The notes beneath the pieces were generated by a model. That model worked only from the letters and a program-made list of their open reading frames with translations. It was not told the DNA's origin and made no database searches. From assembly GCF_018860825.1 (NCBI RefSeq), contig NZ_JAHKPZ010000038.1, forward strand, positions 124,001 through 188,000: a stretch of 64,000 nt of DNA, written 5' to 3'. The stretch is from Lacinutrix sp. C3R15 (lineage in GTDB: Bacteria; Bacteroidota; Bacteroidia; Flavobacteriales; Flavobacteriaceae). Both the position numbers and the translations under genes were made by a program. Position 1 is the stretch's first letter. Each line of letters starts with the position of its first letter. Positions 48,501-55,502 of the stretch are shown here, piece by piece.

Positions 48501-48629
48501 AATAGTTGGTGGTGCAATATCTGGATATTCCTCTATAGGTAAACTAGTGATACTGATAACACCTAGCATAACTATGATAATAGAAATTACTGTTGAAAGC
48601 ACTGGTCTTTCAATAAATGTTTTTAACAT
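45492..48629 (-). CDS. RND multidrug efflux inner-membrane permease, HAE1 family
   Basis: 1045 aa. MLKTFIERPVLSTVISIIIVMLGVISITSLPIEEYPDIAPPTIKV is the AcrB N-terminus. The proton-relay acids in TM4 are seen in GIVVDDAIVVVEAVHAKMDEG. The C-terminal half holds FNLLNSTSITG and IVEFALQRRKNGES. Proton-driven export of hydrophobic compounds or antibiotics through the MFP and OMF encoded alongside. Middle gene of the operon. Confidence 0.96.
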   Translation of the reverse strand: MLKTFIERPVLSTVISIIIVMLGVISITSLPIEEYPDIAPPTIKVTANYTGANAETVLESVIIPIEEQINGVEGMTYITSTASNTGTAEITVYFDQEMDADIAAVNVQNRVARAAPLLPTEVTQTGVVTQKQETSALMFIAMYSESDNYDATFIQNYLKINVIPAMQRISGVGDVSVFSQQDYAMRIWLNPEKLAAYNLIPSDVSAALAEQNLEAAAGSLGQNNGESFSYTLTYSGRFKDEAQYSDIVIKALGNGEFLRLKDIATIELDAQSYASNAMSLGNPAVFMGIFQTKGSNAQEIIENIKTTLEDVKTDLPEGLDIFVPYDTSLFLNASIDKVVSTLLEAFLLVFLVVFIFLQDFRSTLIPAIAVPVSIIGTFFFLNVFGYSINLLTLFALVLAIGIVVDDAIVVVEAVHAKMDEGEHNPKKATLTAMNEISGAIISITLVMAAVFIPVTFVTGPTGVFYEQFGVTLIIAILISAVNALTLSPALCALLFKEHKDDEELKGKSPLKRFYTLFNRGFNATVERYGKSLQFLYKRKFVSVILLIIAGVGIYWASTTTPTGFVPNEDRGIIFANIELPPGASLDRTNAVAKDLYGKIDGLEGIVGVNFIKGRSLISGSGSNYGFGIIKLEDWADREDPSLSAQAITGKLFGIAATIPEANIIFFSPPSIRGFGNASGFEINLLDKYGGEFADLDKANKEFSMALMSHPEIKYATSSFSTNYPQYEMEVNVPLAKEKGVSVTSIFSTLQGYIGGIYASDFSRFGKQFRVYIQALPEDRADESALNSMYVRTDTGEMTPITQFVTLKRVYGPQSVTRFNLLNSTSITGATNDGYSTGDAIRVIEEEVAKLPSNYTVAYSGLTREEVNAGNQTTFIFILSILFVYFLLSAQYESYLLPFAVVLSLPFGVFGAYISTKFFGLENNIYFQIALIMLIGLLAKNAILIVEFALQRRKNGESIVDAAIHGAKARLRPILMTSFAFILGLMPLVLAKGVGSEGNNSIGTGAAGGMLIGTLLGVFVIPILFILFQWLQEKVSSKPAVQTIEE

Positions 48630-48651
48630 GATTAAATATGTTTGAGGTTAA

Positions 48652-49785
48652 CTAGTTTTTAAATAAAGTTGCTATGGGTTTAATTGCCTCATCAAAAGAA
48701 GTTTCTTGAGGAGAAATTACCATTCCGTTTCTTAATTTACCAACACCAGATATTACTATTTTATCCTTTGCTGTTAAACCAGATTCTACAACATAAAGGT
48801 TGTCAACGGTTCCTTTTACTTTTATAATGGCAGTTGCAATTTTGTTATCTTCAACAAGTTTAAAAATCATGACATTACCTTGTTGCTCAAAAGTTGCCGA
48901 TTGTGGTACCACTATAGCATCTTTATATTCAATAGGAAATCTAATCTTACCGCTATTTCCATTGGTTAGAATTTCGTTTGGATTATCAAATGCTGCTCTA
49001 ATTTGAATGGTACCAGTGCTTTGATTTATTTGACCAGTACTAGTTTGAATACGTCCTTTTTCAGAATATTCTTTACCATTAGCTAAAATTAAAGTTAAGT
49101 CTGGTGCATTTTTAATACGTTCTGCTTTAGTTTTTCCTTCAGAGCGTTGTAAATGATCAATATATTGTGCTTCGTTAAAACTGAAAAAAGCATACACTTG
49201 GTCAATTTCACTTACTGTTGTTAAAGGTGTTGCATCGCTTGGGCTAATCAAGGCACCTTCTCTAAAATTAATAGCACCAACATAACCATCTATAGGACTT
49301 TTAATAGTAGCATAACCAATATTAGCAGAAACACCGCTTAAGTTTGCTTTTGCTTGTTCTAAATTAGCCTTTGCTGTTTCTAGTTGCACAGGACTAATAA
49401 TGTTTTTTTCTACTAGTGGTATTAATTTATCTACCTCCACTTGCGCCACATTAACACGAGCTTTTGCTGCTCCAGCATCTTGACTTAAAGATTGCGTTTC
49501 TAATTTAAATAACACTTGCCCTTTACGTACTTTTTGGCCTTCGTCTACATATACTTTTTCAATATAACCTGATGTTTTTGCTCTAACATCACTGTTTACT
49601 ACACCTTCAATAGTTGCAGGATAATCTGTATATCCTGTTACTGTTTTAGGTTGTACTTGAGCCACTGGATAAGGCGCAGGAGGAGCTTTTTGTGCTGCTG
49701 CTGTTTTGCTTTGCTTTTCACCACAACTCACAATAACTAAGAATAGACTTAGTACTAGTATAGCATTTAATTTATTATTTTTCAT
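48652..49785 (-). CDS. RND efflux periplasmic adaptor (MFP) lipoprotein
   Basis: 377 aa. Lipobox LFLVIVSCGEKQ. Barrel-sandwich lipoyl halves GYIEKVYVDEGQKVRKGQVLFKLETQ and ATIKSPIDGYVGAINFREGALISP flank an alpha-hairpin. The beta-barrel and MP domains follow (KIRFPIEYKDAIVVPQSATFEQQG). Links permease and outer-membrane duct. Confidence 0.94.
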   Translation of the reverse strand: MKNNKLNAILVLSLFLVIVSCGEKQSKTAAAQKAPPAPYPVAQVQPKTVTGYTDYPATIEGVVNSDVRAKTSGYIEKVYVDEGQKVRKGQVLFKLETQSLSQDAGAAKARVNVAQVEVDKLIPLVEKNIISPVQLETAKANLEQAKANLSGVSANIGYATIKSPIDGYVGAINFREGALISPSDATPLTTVSEIDQVYAFFSFNEAQYIDHLQRSEGKTKAERIKNAPDLTLILANGKEYSEKGRIQTSTGQINQSTGTIQIRAAFDNPNEILTNGNSGKIRFPIEYKDAIVVPQSATFEQQGNVMIFKLVEDNKIATAIIKVKGTVDNLYVVESGLTAKDKIVISGVGKLRNGMVISPQETSFDEAIKPIATLFKN

Positions 49786-49797
49786 TTGTACCTGACT

Positions 49798-50301
49798 TTA
49801 AATATGGAATTTTTTGTTTATTAATTTCTCTCTTAATTCTTTAACAGAAGCCGTTGCTTCTTCTACAAACTTGACATAATCGTCATGAAAAGTTAAATCG
49901 AACTTTTCGTCGTTGTTTTTAATTTTAATTTCGTTTTGGGTTTCTTTATATTTTTTTATCTCTAGATGAATGATTCGTTCATCATTCCAGTGGCTTACCA
50001 TTCTATCTACATGTTGAATAATGGTATTTTTATTAATTATAAAATACTTTTTACGATCTCCCGTTTTTGTAAAATATTCTATTTTATTTAAATCCTGTAA
50101 ATGGTTTAGGTGTGTAGAAATGGTGCTTTTACTTGCACATAGTACACTTACCATGTCTTCAAAAGTAACACCTCTTTTACCTGTTAGAATGATATAAGCC
50201 AAAATACGAGCTGCAACAGGAGCTAATTGCTCTCTGTTTTCTAAATGCACTCCTAGTTTTTCAACCAAAGCCATTTTTTCTTTGCAAATATTTCCTTTCA
50301 T
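49798..50301 (-). CDS. GbsR/MarR-like transcriptional regulator
   Basis: 167 aa. A winged helix (about 30-95: ARILAYIILTGKRGVTFEDMVSVLCASKSTISTHLNHLQDLNKIEYFTKTGDRKKYF) and a C-terminal coiled-coil (about 110-167), the layout of GbsR-type MarR proteins. It leads the efflux operon and probably represses it from a palindrome over its own promoter. The start at 50301 gives MKGNICKEKMALVEKLG; the inner ATG (MALVEKLG) is also possible. Confidence 0.88.
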   Translation of the reverse strand: MKGNICKEKMALVEKLGVHLENREQLAPVAARILAYIILTGKRGVTFEDMVSVLCASKSTISTHLNHLQDLNKIEYFTKTGDRKKYFIINKNTIIQHVDRMVSHWNDERIIHLEIKKYKETQNEIKIKNNDEKFDLTFHDDYVKFVEEATASVKELREKLINKKFHI

Positions 50302-50360
50302 TTTAATTGTTTTTTTACTGTTTTCTGTTACGAATTACCTGTTCTCAGAAAAACGAAACA

Positions 50361-50368
50361 CAAAACTA
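50361..50368 (-). promoter_or_regulatory. -7 promoter element of the efflux operon
   Basis: Minus strand TAGTTTTG, perfect TAnnTTTG; a TTTG lies 15 nt upstream inside the operator. Confidence 0.55.
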
Positions 50369-50375
50369 CATATTA

Positions 50376-50393
50376 GTTCGGAACAAACCGAAC
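50376..50393 (-). promoter_or_regulatory. Palindromic operator GTTCGG-N6-CCGAAC
   Basis: A perfect 6-6-6 inverted repeat, GTTCGG AACAAA CCGAAC, overlapping the -33 position of the regulator/efflux promoter. Probable autorepression site of the GbsR-like protein, possibly also the TetR protein. Confidence 0.6.
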
Positions 50394-50421
50394 CAAGCGA
50401 AGTTAATTTATTGTTAAATAA

Positions 50422-50449
50422 AAAAGCCAACTGTTAACAGTTGGCTTTT
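50422..50449 (-). terminator. Intrinsic terminator of pheS
   Basis: AAAAGCCAACTGTT / AACAGTTGGCTTTT, a perfect palindrome with T-run on the minus strand, after the pheS stop. Confidence 0.8.
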
Positions 50450-50469
50450 AATCTATTTTATAGTGCTTA

Positions 50470-51489
50470 TTATAGTGCAGATTTAAACTGCTCTAAAAAT
50501 CGCACATCATTTTCACTTAACAAGCGAATATCGCTAATTTGGTTAAGCAGCATGGCAATACGATCTATTCCCATTCCGAAAGCAAAACCTGAATATTCTT
50601 TAGAATCGATACCACAATTTTCTAAAACGTTAGGGTCTACCATACCACAACCCATAATTTCTAACCAACCTGTTCCTTTGGTGATTTTATAATCGGTTTC
50701 TGTTTCTAGTCCCCAATATACATCTACCTCAGCACTTGGTTCTGTAAATGGAAAGTAAGAAGGACGTAAACGAATTTTAGATTTACCGAACATTTCTGTT
50801 GTAAAGTATTGCAGTGTTTGCTTTAGGTCTGCAAAACTAACATCTTTGTCTATATACAAACCTTCTACCTGGTGAAAGAAACAATGTGAACGTGCAGAAA
50901 TTGCTTCGTTTCTGTATACACGACCTGGAGAAATGGTTCTAATTGGTGGTTTATTGTTTTCCATATAACGTACTTGCACAGAACTGGTGTGTGTACGTAG
51001 TAAAATATCTGGGTCTGTTTGTATAAAAAAAGTATCCTGCATGTCTCTTGCTGGATGGTATTCTGGCAAGTTTAATGCTGTAAAGTTGTGCCAATCATCT
51101 TCTATTTCTGGACCTTCACTAACGTTAAAACCTATACGAGAAAAGATATCAATAATTTCGTTTTTTACAATAGATATTGGGTGTCTTGCTCCTATTTCTA
51201 TAGGCTCACCTGGACGTGATAAATCTCCGTAAACTCCATTTTCTTCTTCTTTGCTTTCTAACTCTTCTCTTAAGGCATTTACCTTTTCTTCAGCAGTTTT
51301 TTTAAGCTTATTAATGGTTTGACCAAATTCTTTTTTCTGGTCGTTTGCTACATTTTTAAACTCTGCAAAAAAGTCGTTTAACAATCCTTTTTTTCCTAAG
51401 TATTTAATTCTGAATGCTTCAACCTCTTCTTTAGATTGTGCTTTAAATGCTTCTGCTTCTGCTATAAGTTCTTTTATCTTGTCTATCAT
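50470..51489 (-). CDS. pheS: Phenylalanyl-tRNA synthetase alpha subunit
   Basis: 339 aa, typical. The N-terminal coiled-coil (1-85) binds tRNA. The catalytic core has HPISIVKNEIIDIFSRIGFNVSEGPEIEDDWHNF, class II motif 2 GRVYRNEAISARSHCFFHQVEG, IRLRPSYFPFTEPSAEVDV and motif 3 FAFGMGIDRIAMLL. Charges tRNA-Phe with PheT, which is not in the window. Own promoter and terminator. Confidence 0.97.
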   Translation of the reverse strand: MIDKIKELIAEAEAFKAQSKEEVEAFRIKYLGKKGLLNDFFAEFKNVANDQKKEFGQTINKLKKTAEEKVNALREELESKEEENGVYGDLSRPGEPIEIGARHPISIVKNEIIDIFSRIGFNVSEGPEIEDDWHNFTALNLPEYHPARDMQDTFFIQTDPDILLRTHTSSVQVRYMENNKPPIRTISPGRVYRNEAISARSHCFFHQVEGLYIDKDVSFADLKQTLQYFTTEMFGKSKIRLRPSYFPFTEPSAEVDVYWGLETETDYKITKGTGWLEIMGCGMVDPNVLENCGIDSKEYSGFAFGMGIDRIAMLLNQISDIRLLSENDVRFLEQFKSAL

Positions 51490-51508
51490 GGTATGTATAA
51501 ATAGGTGG

Positions 51509-51516
51509 CAAATTTA
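51509..51516 (-). promoter_or_regulatory. -7 promoter element of pheS
   Basis: Minus strand TAAATTTG, perfect TAnnTTTG, 19 nt from the ATG; TTTG 25 nt further upstream. Confidence 0.5.
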
Positions 51517-51630
51517 AATAAAATATCGGCATTACGTATTGCAAACAACGAACTAATATTTAAAAAAAGAAGAAGATTACCATAGCAAATAAAATTTTTG
51601 CTTGGTAATACCATAAGTTGGTTGTGTTTT

Positions 51631-51706
51631 GCGTTAGCGATTGCAGCATTGTTGGAGCTCATCTTTGATAGCGACTGCGAAAAGCGCGACCCTTGTGGTA
51701 ACGCCC
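51631..51706. repeat. Intergenic element with GCGTTA...AACGCCC ends (copy 2)
   Basis: GCGTTA (51631-51636) to TAACGCCC (51699-51706), with matching terminal inverted repeats and inner GC-rich GCGATTGCAG / GCGACTGCGA halves. Clearly GC-richer than flanks. Ends match the element at 24457-24622. It lies directly after the stop of the 118-aa gene. Confidence 0.55.
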
Positions 51707-51709
51707 TTA

Positions 51710-52066
51710 TTAGTCTATAAATTCTGTTTCTACAAAGTAGTTTACAATGGCTTCTTTCATTAAAATGCTTTGTTCTCCTGCTTTTAAGTGTGGTAATGTT
51801 GCTTTGGCTTTATAATGTGGCCATCCATCTTCATCAACAAAGTCAAACTCATAATAACCATAAGGCGTAAGTACTTTGCAAATTGCAATGTGCATGAGGT
51901 CTAGTTTTTGATCTTTTTTAAAGGTTCTGTTTAACTGCCCTAGTTCTTGCACACCAATTAGGTAGATTATTGCATCTAAATCTAGTGTGTCTCCATCTGC
52001 AAATTGGTTGGATAGTTTTTGAACTACCAAATCCCAACGTTCTTTTAATTCTTGATCTCTTGACAT
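51710..52066 (-). CDS. Conserved hypothetical cytoplasmic protein
   Basis: 118 aa, hydrophilic, no signal peptide. A helical N-terminal half (MSRDQELKERWDLVVQKLSNQF, AIIYLIGVQELGQLNRTFKKDQKLDLMHIAICKVL) and a short C-terminal part (YGYYEFDFVDEDGWPHYKAKATLPHLKAGEQSILMKEAIVNYFVETEF). No family recognised; widespread in flavobacteria by impression. Monocistronic with its own promoter. Confidence 0.75.
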   Translation of the reverse strand: MSRDQELKERWDLVVQKLSNQFADGDTLDLDAIIYLIGVQELGQLNRTFKKDQKLDLMHIAICKVLTPYGYYEFDFVDEDGWPHYKAKATLPHLKAGEQSILMKEAIVNYFVETEFID

Positions 52067-52125
52067 ATTCCCTTGAAAGTATTCCCTATGTTTTGGGATG
52101 TATTTAGGTTATTTTAAATAAAAGC

Positions 52126-52133
52126 CAAAGTTA
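52126..52133 (-). promoter_or_regulatory. -7 promoter element of the 118-aa gene
   Basis: Minus strand TAACTTTG, perfect TAnnTTTG, 59 nt upstream of the ATG. Confidence 0.45.
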
Positions 52134-52197
52134 CTAAACCTGTGTGTTACTTCATTACATCTCTACTTAAAAAAAGGAGAGAAGTTTTGTTATTTAC

Positions 52198-52205
52198 TAT
52201 ATTTG
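52198..52205 (+). promoter_or_regulatory. -7 promoter element of the cvpA-like gene
   Basis: TATATTTG, perfect TAnnTTTG, 17 nt before ATG 52223. This supports that start over the longer form. Confidence 0.5.
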
Positions 52206-52222
52206 AAAAAATTGTAAGTTTT

Positions 52223-52750
52223 ATGAGCGTTTTAGATATAATTTTAGGTGCATTACTCCTTTTTGGGCTGGTTAGAGGTTTTATGAAAGGGCTTTTTGTT
52301 GAAGTTGCTTCACTTGTAGCCTTAGTTGCTGGTGTTTATGGCGCTATACATTTTAGCGGTTTTGCTGCAGAATTTTTAGATAGTAGAGTTGGTTGGGAAG
52401 AAAAATATGTGAATATTCTTGCTTTTGCCATCACCTTTGTAGTTATTATATTAGTAATATCACTAGCAGGAAAAGCATTAACTAAACTGGCTGATTTTGC
52501 TGCTTTAGGTATTATTAATAAGTTATTAGGTGGTGTTTTTGGTGCCTTAAAAATTGGTTTAATTTTAAGTGTAATTCTTGTTGTTTTTAGTAGAATGAAT
52601 AATGCTATACCTTTTGTTGGCGAAGAAGATTTAAAGGATTCTATTTTATACAATCCGGTAAAATCACTTTCACCAATGATTTTTCCGAGTATTATTAAAG
52701 CAGAAGAGCAGGAAGAAAATGTAACACCTGAAGCGGAAACGGAAGCTTAA
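52223..52750 (+). CDS. CvpA family membrane protein
   Basis: About 175 aa from ATG 52223 (MSVLDIILGALLLFGLVRGFMKGLFVEVASL). The longer start at 52142 adds a charged leader and precedes the promoter. Four hydrophobic helices, with the CvpA signature GxxRGxxKGxxxE and GALKIGLILSVILVVFSRMNNAI. CvpA proteins affect colicin V export, envelope stability and purine-linked phenotypes. The last bases overlap the stop of the convergent reductase gene. Confidence 0.88.
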   Translation: MSVLDIILGALLLFGLVRGFMKGLFVEVASLVALVAGVYGAIHFSGFAAEFLDSRVGWEEKYVNILAFAITFVVIILVISLAGKALTKLADFAALGIINKLLGGVFGALKIGLILSVILVVFSRMNNAIPFVGEEDLKDSILYNPVKSLSPMIFPSIIKAEEQEENVTPEAETEA

Positions 52751-54930
52751 TAACAATCTGTTTTTATCTGTGTTTTAAAAGCAGATAATGGTTGGTTTAT
52801 GTGTTGTGTGGTAATTGTATTTAAAATTGCTACTACCTCTTTTTGCATAGCTAACGAGCCACAAACCATAATAACACCTCTATTTTTTAAGGTTTCTGCT
52901 ATTTGCAAAGCATCACGTTTTAAAAGAGATTGCACATATATTTTTGGTTCTTCTTGCGAAAATGCCAAATGTAAAGTACTTAATTGGTTTTTAGTTTGTG
53001 CTTCTTTTATTGCAGCACTATACAAGCTAAACGAAGTATTTTGTCTTAAACCATAATACAAATGCGTTTCTATATTTTTAGTATTTTGGTCTAGCATACC
53101 TAAAAAAGGAGCAATTCCTGTTCCGTTGGCAATTAGAATAACTTTTGATGCTTTTTTAGGAAAGTGAAAGCCGGTATTTTTTACAATTCGTGCTTTAAAA
53201 CTATCGTCTTTATTTAAAGTATTTAAAAACCCAGAACCTAATCCGTTTTCATGAAGCTTGACACTTAGTTGCAATTTTTGGTTTACTTTACCTATAGAAT
53301 ACAAACGCTCTCTATAATCGTTTTTTGGGTAAATTGCCAATAAATCTCCCGATGTGAATGTATTGGTATTTGGCTTTAATGTGATTAAAAACGTATTGTC
53401 TGGATGGTCTTCTGCTTTTGTTTTATTTACAACAGTAAATGAATTGCTTAATCGTGGTTTTACTGCTAGTTTTTCTTTAGAAATAGATATAGGAAGCTTA
53501 TGGTTATTATTCCAAAGGGTTACCCATTCTTCAAATGCGGTTATAGATTTATCGTTGATGGTAAAAACAGATAATTCTTGGGTAAACTGATGCTGCATTT
53601 GTGCATCAACATCTATAGCAAATTTGCAAAAATCTAGATATGCTAATGAGCCAAAACCTACAACAGAATAGCTTATTTCCTGAGTTTGTTTTACAGTTTT
53701 TAATTGCTCAAAAAAGGTATTAGCATTGGTTGGTGCTTCGCCTTCACCATAGGTAGAAGTCATTATAATAAAATGTTCTGCTTTACTAAAAGTAGTATAA
53801 TTATTAAGTTCTGTAATGTAAACCGATTGGTCTGCTTTTAATAGTTGTTCTTGTAATTGTATTGCAAATGGTAATGTATTCCCGTTTTCTGAACCTACTA
53901 AAATAACATAAGTACAAGCGTCTTTTTTGTACTTGTTTTTAAGTTTAGCTTTTCTGCGCTTTAATGTCATTGCAAAACCAGAATAGATAAAAAACAAAAT
54001 ATTTGCGGTTGCTATTGCTAATACTAAAGACCATAAAACACTACCTTTTCCTGTATGAAGGTTGAGACTTAAACCAGAAAACATAGTAATTAAAGGAGTT
54101 TTTATTTCGCTTAAAATTTCACCATTAAATTGATTTACTACTATTTCTCTGTCTTGAAGAGAAATGGTAAAGTAGTCTTCTACATCTTCTGAAAAAGGAA
54201 ATTCTATACTTTTTACCTGTGAAAGCCTAGTATTTTTAAAAACTGGAATCTCAAGAATATTACGTTTTGGTGTTTTTGAAAGGTTTTCAAAATCTATATC
54301 ATGAGCAATGGTATTTTTTGGAAGCAGATCAAACTTTTCTAACGACAAATAAACTCCTGTAACAGTAAGGATAAGGATTGGAATTAACGATAGCCTGCCT
54401 AAAACCACATGCCAATATTGGTTAAAGTTCTCGTTTACTATTTTAGAAAAAAACCTTTTAAAAGAACCTTGTCTTTTTAGTATTAAAACCGTTCCTGAAA
54501 TAGTAATTAAGAATAATAAAAACGAGCATAAACCAACAAAGAAACGCCCTGTGCTTTTTAAAAATAAAGACCTATGAAAATTAGTAACCCATTTAAAAAA
54601 CTTAGACACTTCTATTTTATCCCCTATAAATAGACCTGTTTCAGGGTTTATATATCCATCTAAACTTTCGCCATCCTTAGTAATAACAGAAGCTAAAACA
54701 AAATGGTTTGCATCTACTTGCACATCTAAAACCTCTGGGTATTCTGCTTTTAAATTAGAAATGGTTTCTGCAAGGGTAATGCTTTCAAAATTTGAAACTT
54801 TGTAAGGTTGTAACTGCTCTGAAATTGGCTGAAATGCCAAAATAATTCCAGTTACAGAAGCTAATAAAATAAAAACAAAAGAAGATACAGCAAGTGTTAA
54901 GTGGCTGTATCTCCAGATGGAAATGGTCAT
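52747..54930 (-). CDS. PepSY-membrane / flavodoxin / FNR fusion reductase
   Basis: About 727 aa from ATG 54930 (MTISIWRYSHLTLAVSSFVFI); a longer TTG start adds 12 residues. The PepSY_TM part (1-340) has four helices with conserved His in IWRYSHL, NFHRSLFLKSTGRFFVG, QYWHVVLGRLSLI and SLNLHTGKGSVLWSL. A flavodoxin domain follows (about 355-490; VILVGSENGNTLPFAIQL, STYGEGEAPTNANTF), then an FNR domain (about 505-725; RLYSIGK, ANGTGIAPFLGML, VMVCGSLAMQKEV). Electrons should pass from NAD(P)H via FAD and FMN to membrane heme and the periplasm. It is the last gene of the DUF6607 operon. Ferric or heme reduction is inferred. Confidence 0.88.
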   Translation of the reverse strand: MTISIWRYSHLTLAVSSFVFILLASVTGIILAFQPISEQLQPYKVSNFESITLAETISNLKAEYPEVLDVQVDANHFVLASVITKDGESLDGYINPETGLFIGDKIEVSKFFKWVTNFHRSLFLKSTGRFFVGLCSFLLFLITISGTVLILKRQGSFKRFFSKIVNENFNQYWHVVLGRLSLIPILILTVTGVYLSLEKFDLLPKNTIAHDIDFENLSKTPKRNILEIPVFKNTRLSQVKSIEFPFSEDVEDYFTISLQDREIVVNQFNGEILSEIKTPLITMFSGLSLNLHTGKGSVLWSLVLAIATANILFFIYSGFAMTLKRRKAKLKNKYKKDACTYVILVGSENGNTLPFAIQLQEQLLKADQSVYITELNNYTTFSKAEHFIIMTSTYGEGEAPTNANTFFEQLKTVKQTQEISYSVVGFGSLAYLDFCKFAIDVDAQMQHQFTQELSVFTINDKSITAFEEWVTLWNNNHKLPISISKEKLAVKPRLSNSFTVVNKTKAEDHPDNTFLITLKPNTNTFTSGDLLAIYPKNDYRERLYSIGKVNQKLQLSVKLHENGLGSGFLNTLNKDDSFKARIVKNTGFHFPKKASKVILIANGTGIAPFLGMLDQNTKNIETHLYYGLRQNTSFSLYSAAIKEAQTKNQLSTLHLAFSQEEPKIYVQSLLKRDALQIAETLKNRGVIMVCGSLAMQKEVVAILNTITTQHINQPLSAFKTQIKTDCY

Positions 54931-55006
54931 GCTTTTTAAGTTTATAAAACTTCTTGACAAAGTCAATACAGAGAGTAGACTAAGCGTGCGAAGTAATACG
55001 TTGGTT

Positions 55007-55492
55007 TTAGTTAGGCATTAAACGAACGTAACGTATAAAACCTGTACCTTCATTTTTACTTTTTACACTTTCTGATGTTAGTTCAAACTCTACATCTTTG
55101 GTGTAATATTCTTGATCTTCTACTGCAGTTTCAAAACGAATGCTGTAACCAGCATCAATTTTAGAATCTTCAATATCTATAACATTTATACTTCTTGCTC
55201 CTCCAGCAATTGTTGCTCCTGTAATAGCGTCAATATTGGTTCTTTTTTTACCGTAGAATGTCCACCATTGTGAAATATCATGATACCACTCATCATCATC
55301 TCCCTGTACATATAAGGTTTTTTCATATTCGCCTTCTGGGTTTATAAGAGAAATAACTACATAGGCACCTTCGCCAGAGTAATTAATCATTTGAATCATA
55401 CATTTATAAGATGTAGATGCTGCTTTTGTTGTAAAGGATAATGTTGCAATTACAAGAACTCCTAATACTAAAAGTGTTTTTAATGTTTTCAT
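55007..55492 (-). CDS. Periplasmic DUF2271 protein with probable flavinylation motif
   Basis: 161 aa. Signal peptide MKTLKTLLVLGVLVIATLSFTTKAAS. The DUF2271 body shows MIQMINYSGEGAYVVISLINPEGEYEKTLYV, WYHDISQWW and the C-terminal FIRYVRLMP. Residues 88-94 read DAITGAT, which fits the ApbE target motif Dxx(S/T)GA(T/S) with Thr94 as the FMN acceptor. It sits just upstream of the PepSY reductase, its likely electron donor. From memory DUF2271 has been reported among domains linked to extracytosolic flavinylation; the modification here is inferred. Confidence 0.82.
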   Translation of the reverse strand: MKTLKTLLVLGVLVIATLSFTTKAASTSYKCMIQMINYSGEGAYVVISLINPEGEYEKTLYVQGDDDEWYHDISQWWTFYGKKRTNIDAITGATIAGGARSINVIDIEDSKIDAGYSIRFETAVEDQEYYTKDVEFELTSESVKSKNEGTGFIRYVRLMPN

Positions 55493-55502
55493 TAGTTACT
55501 GT

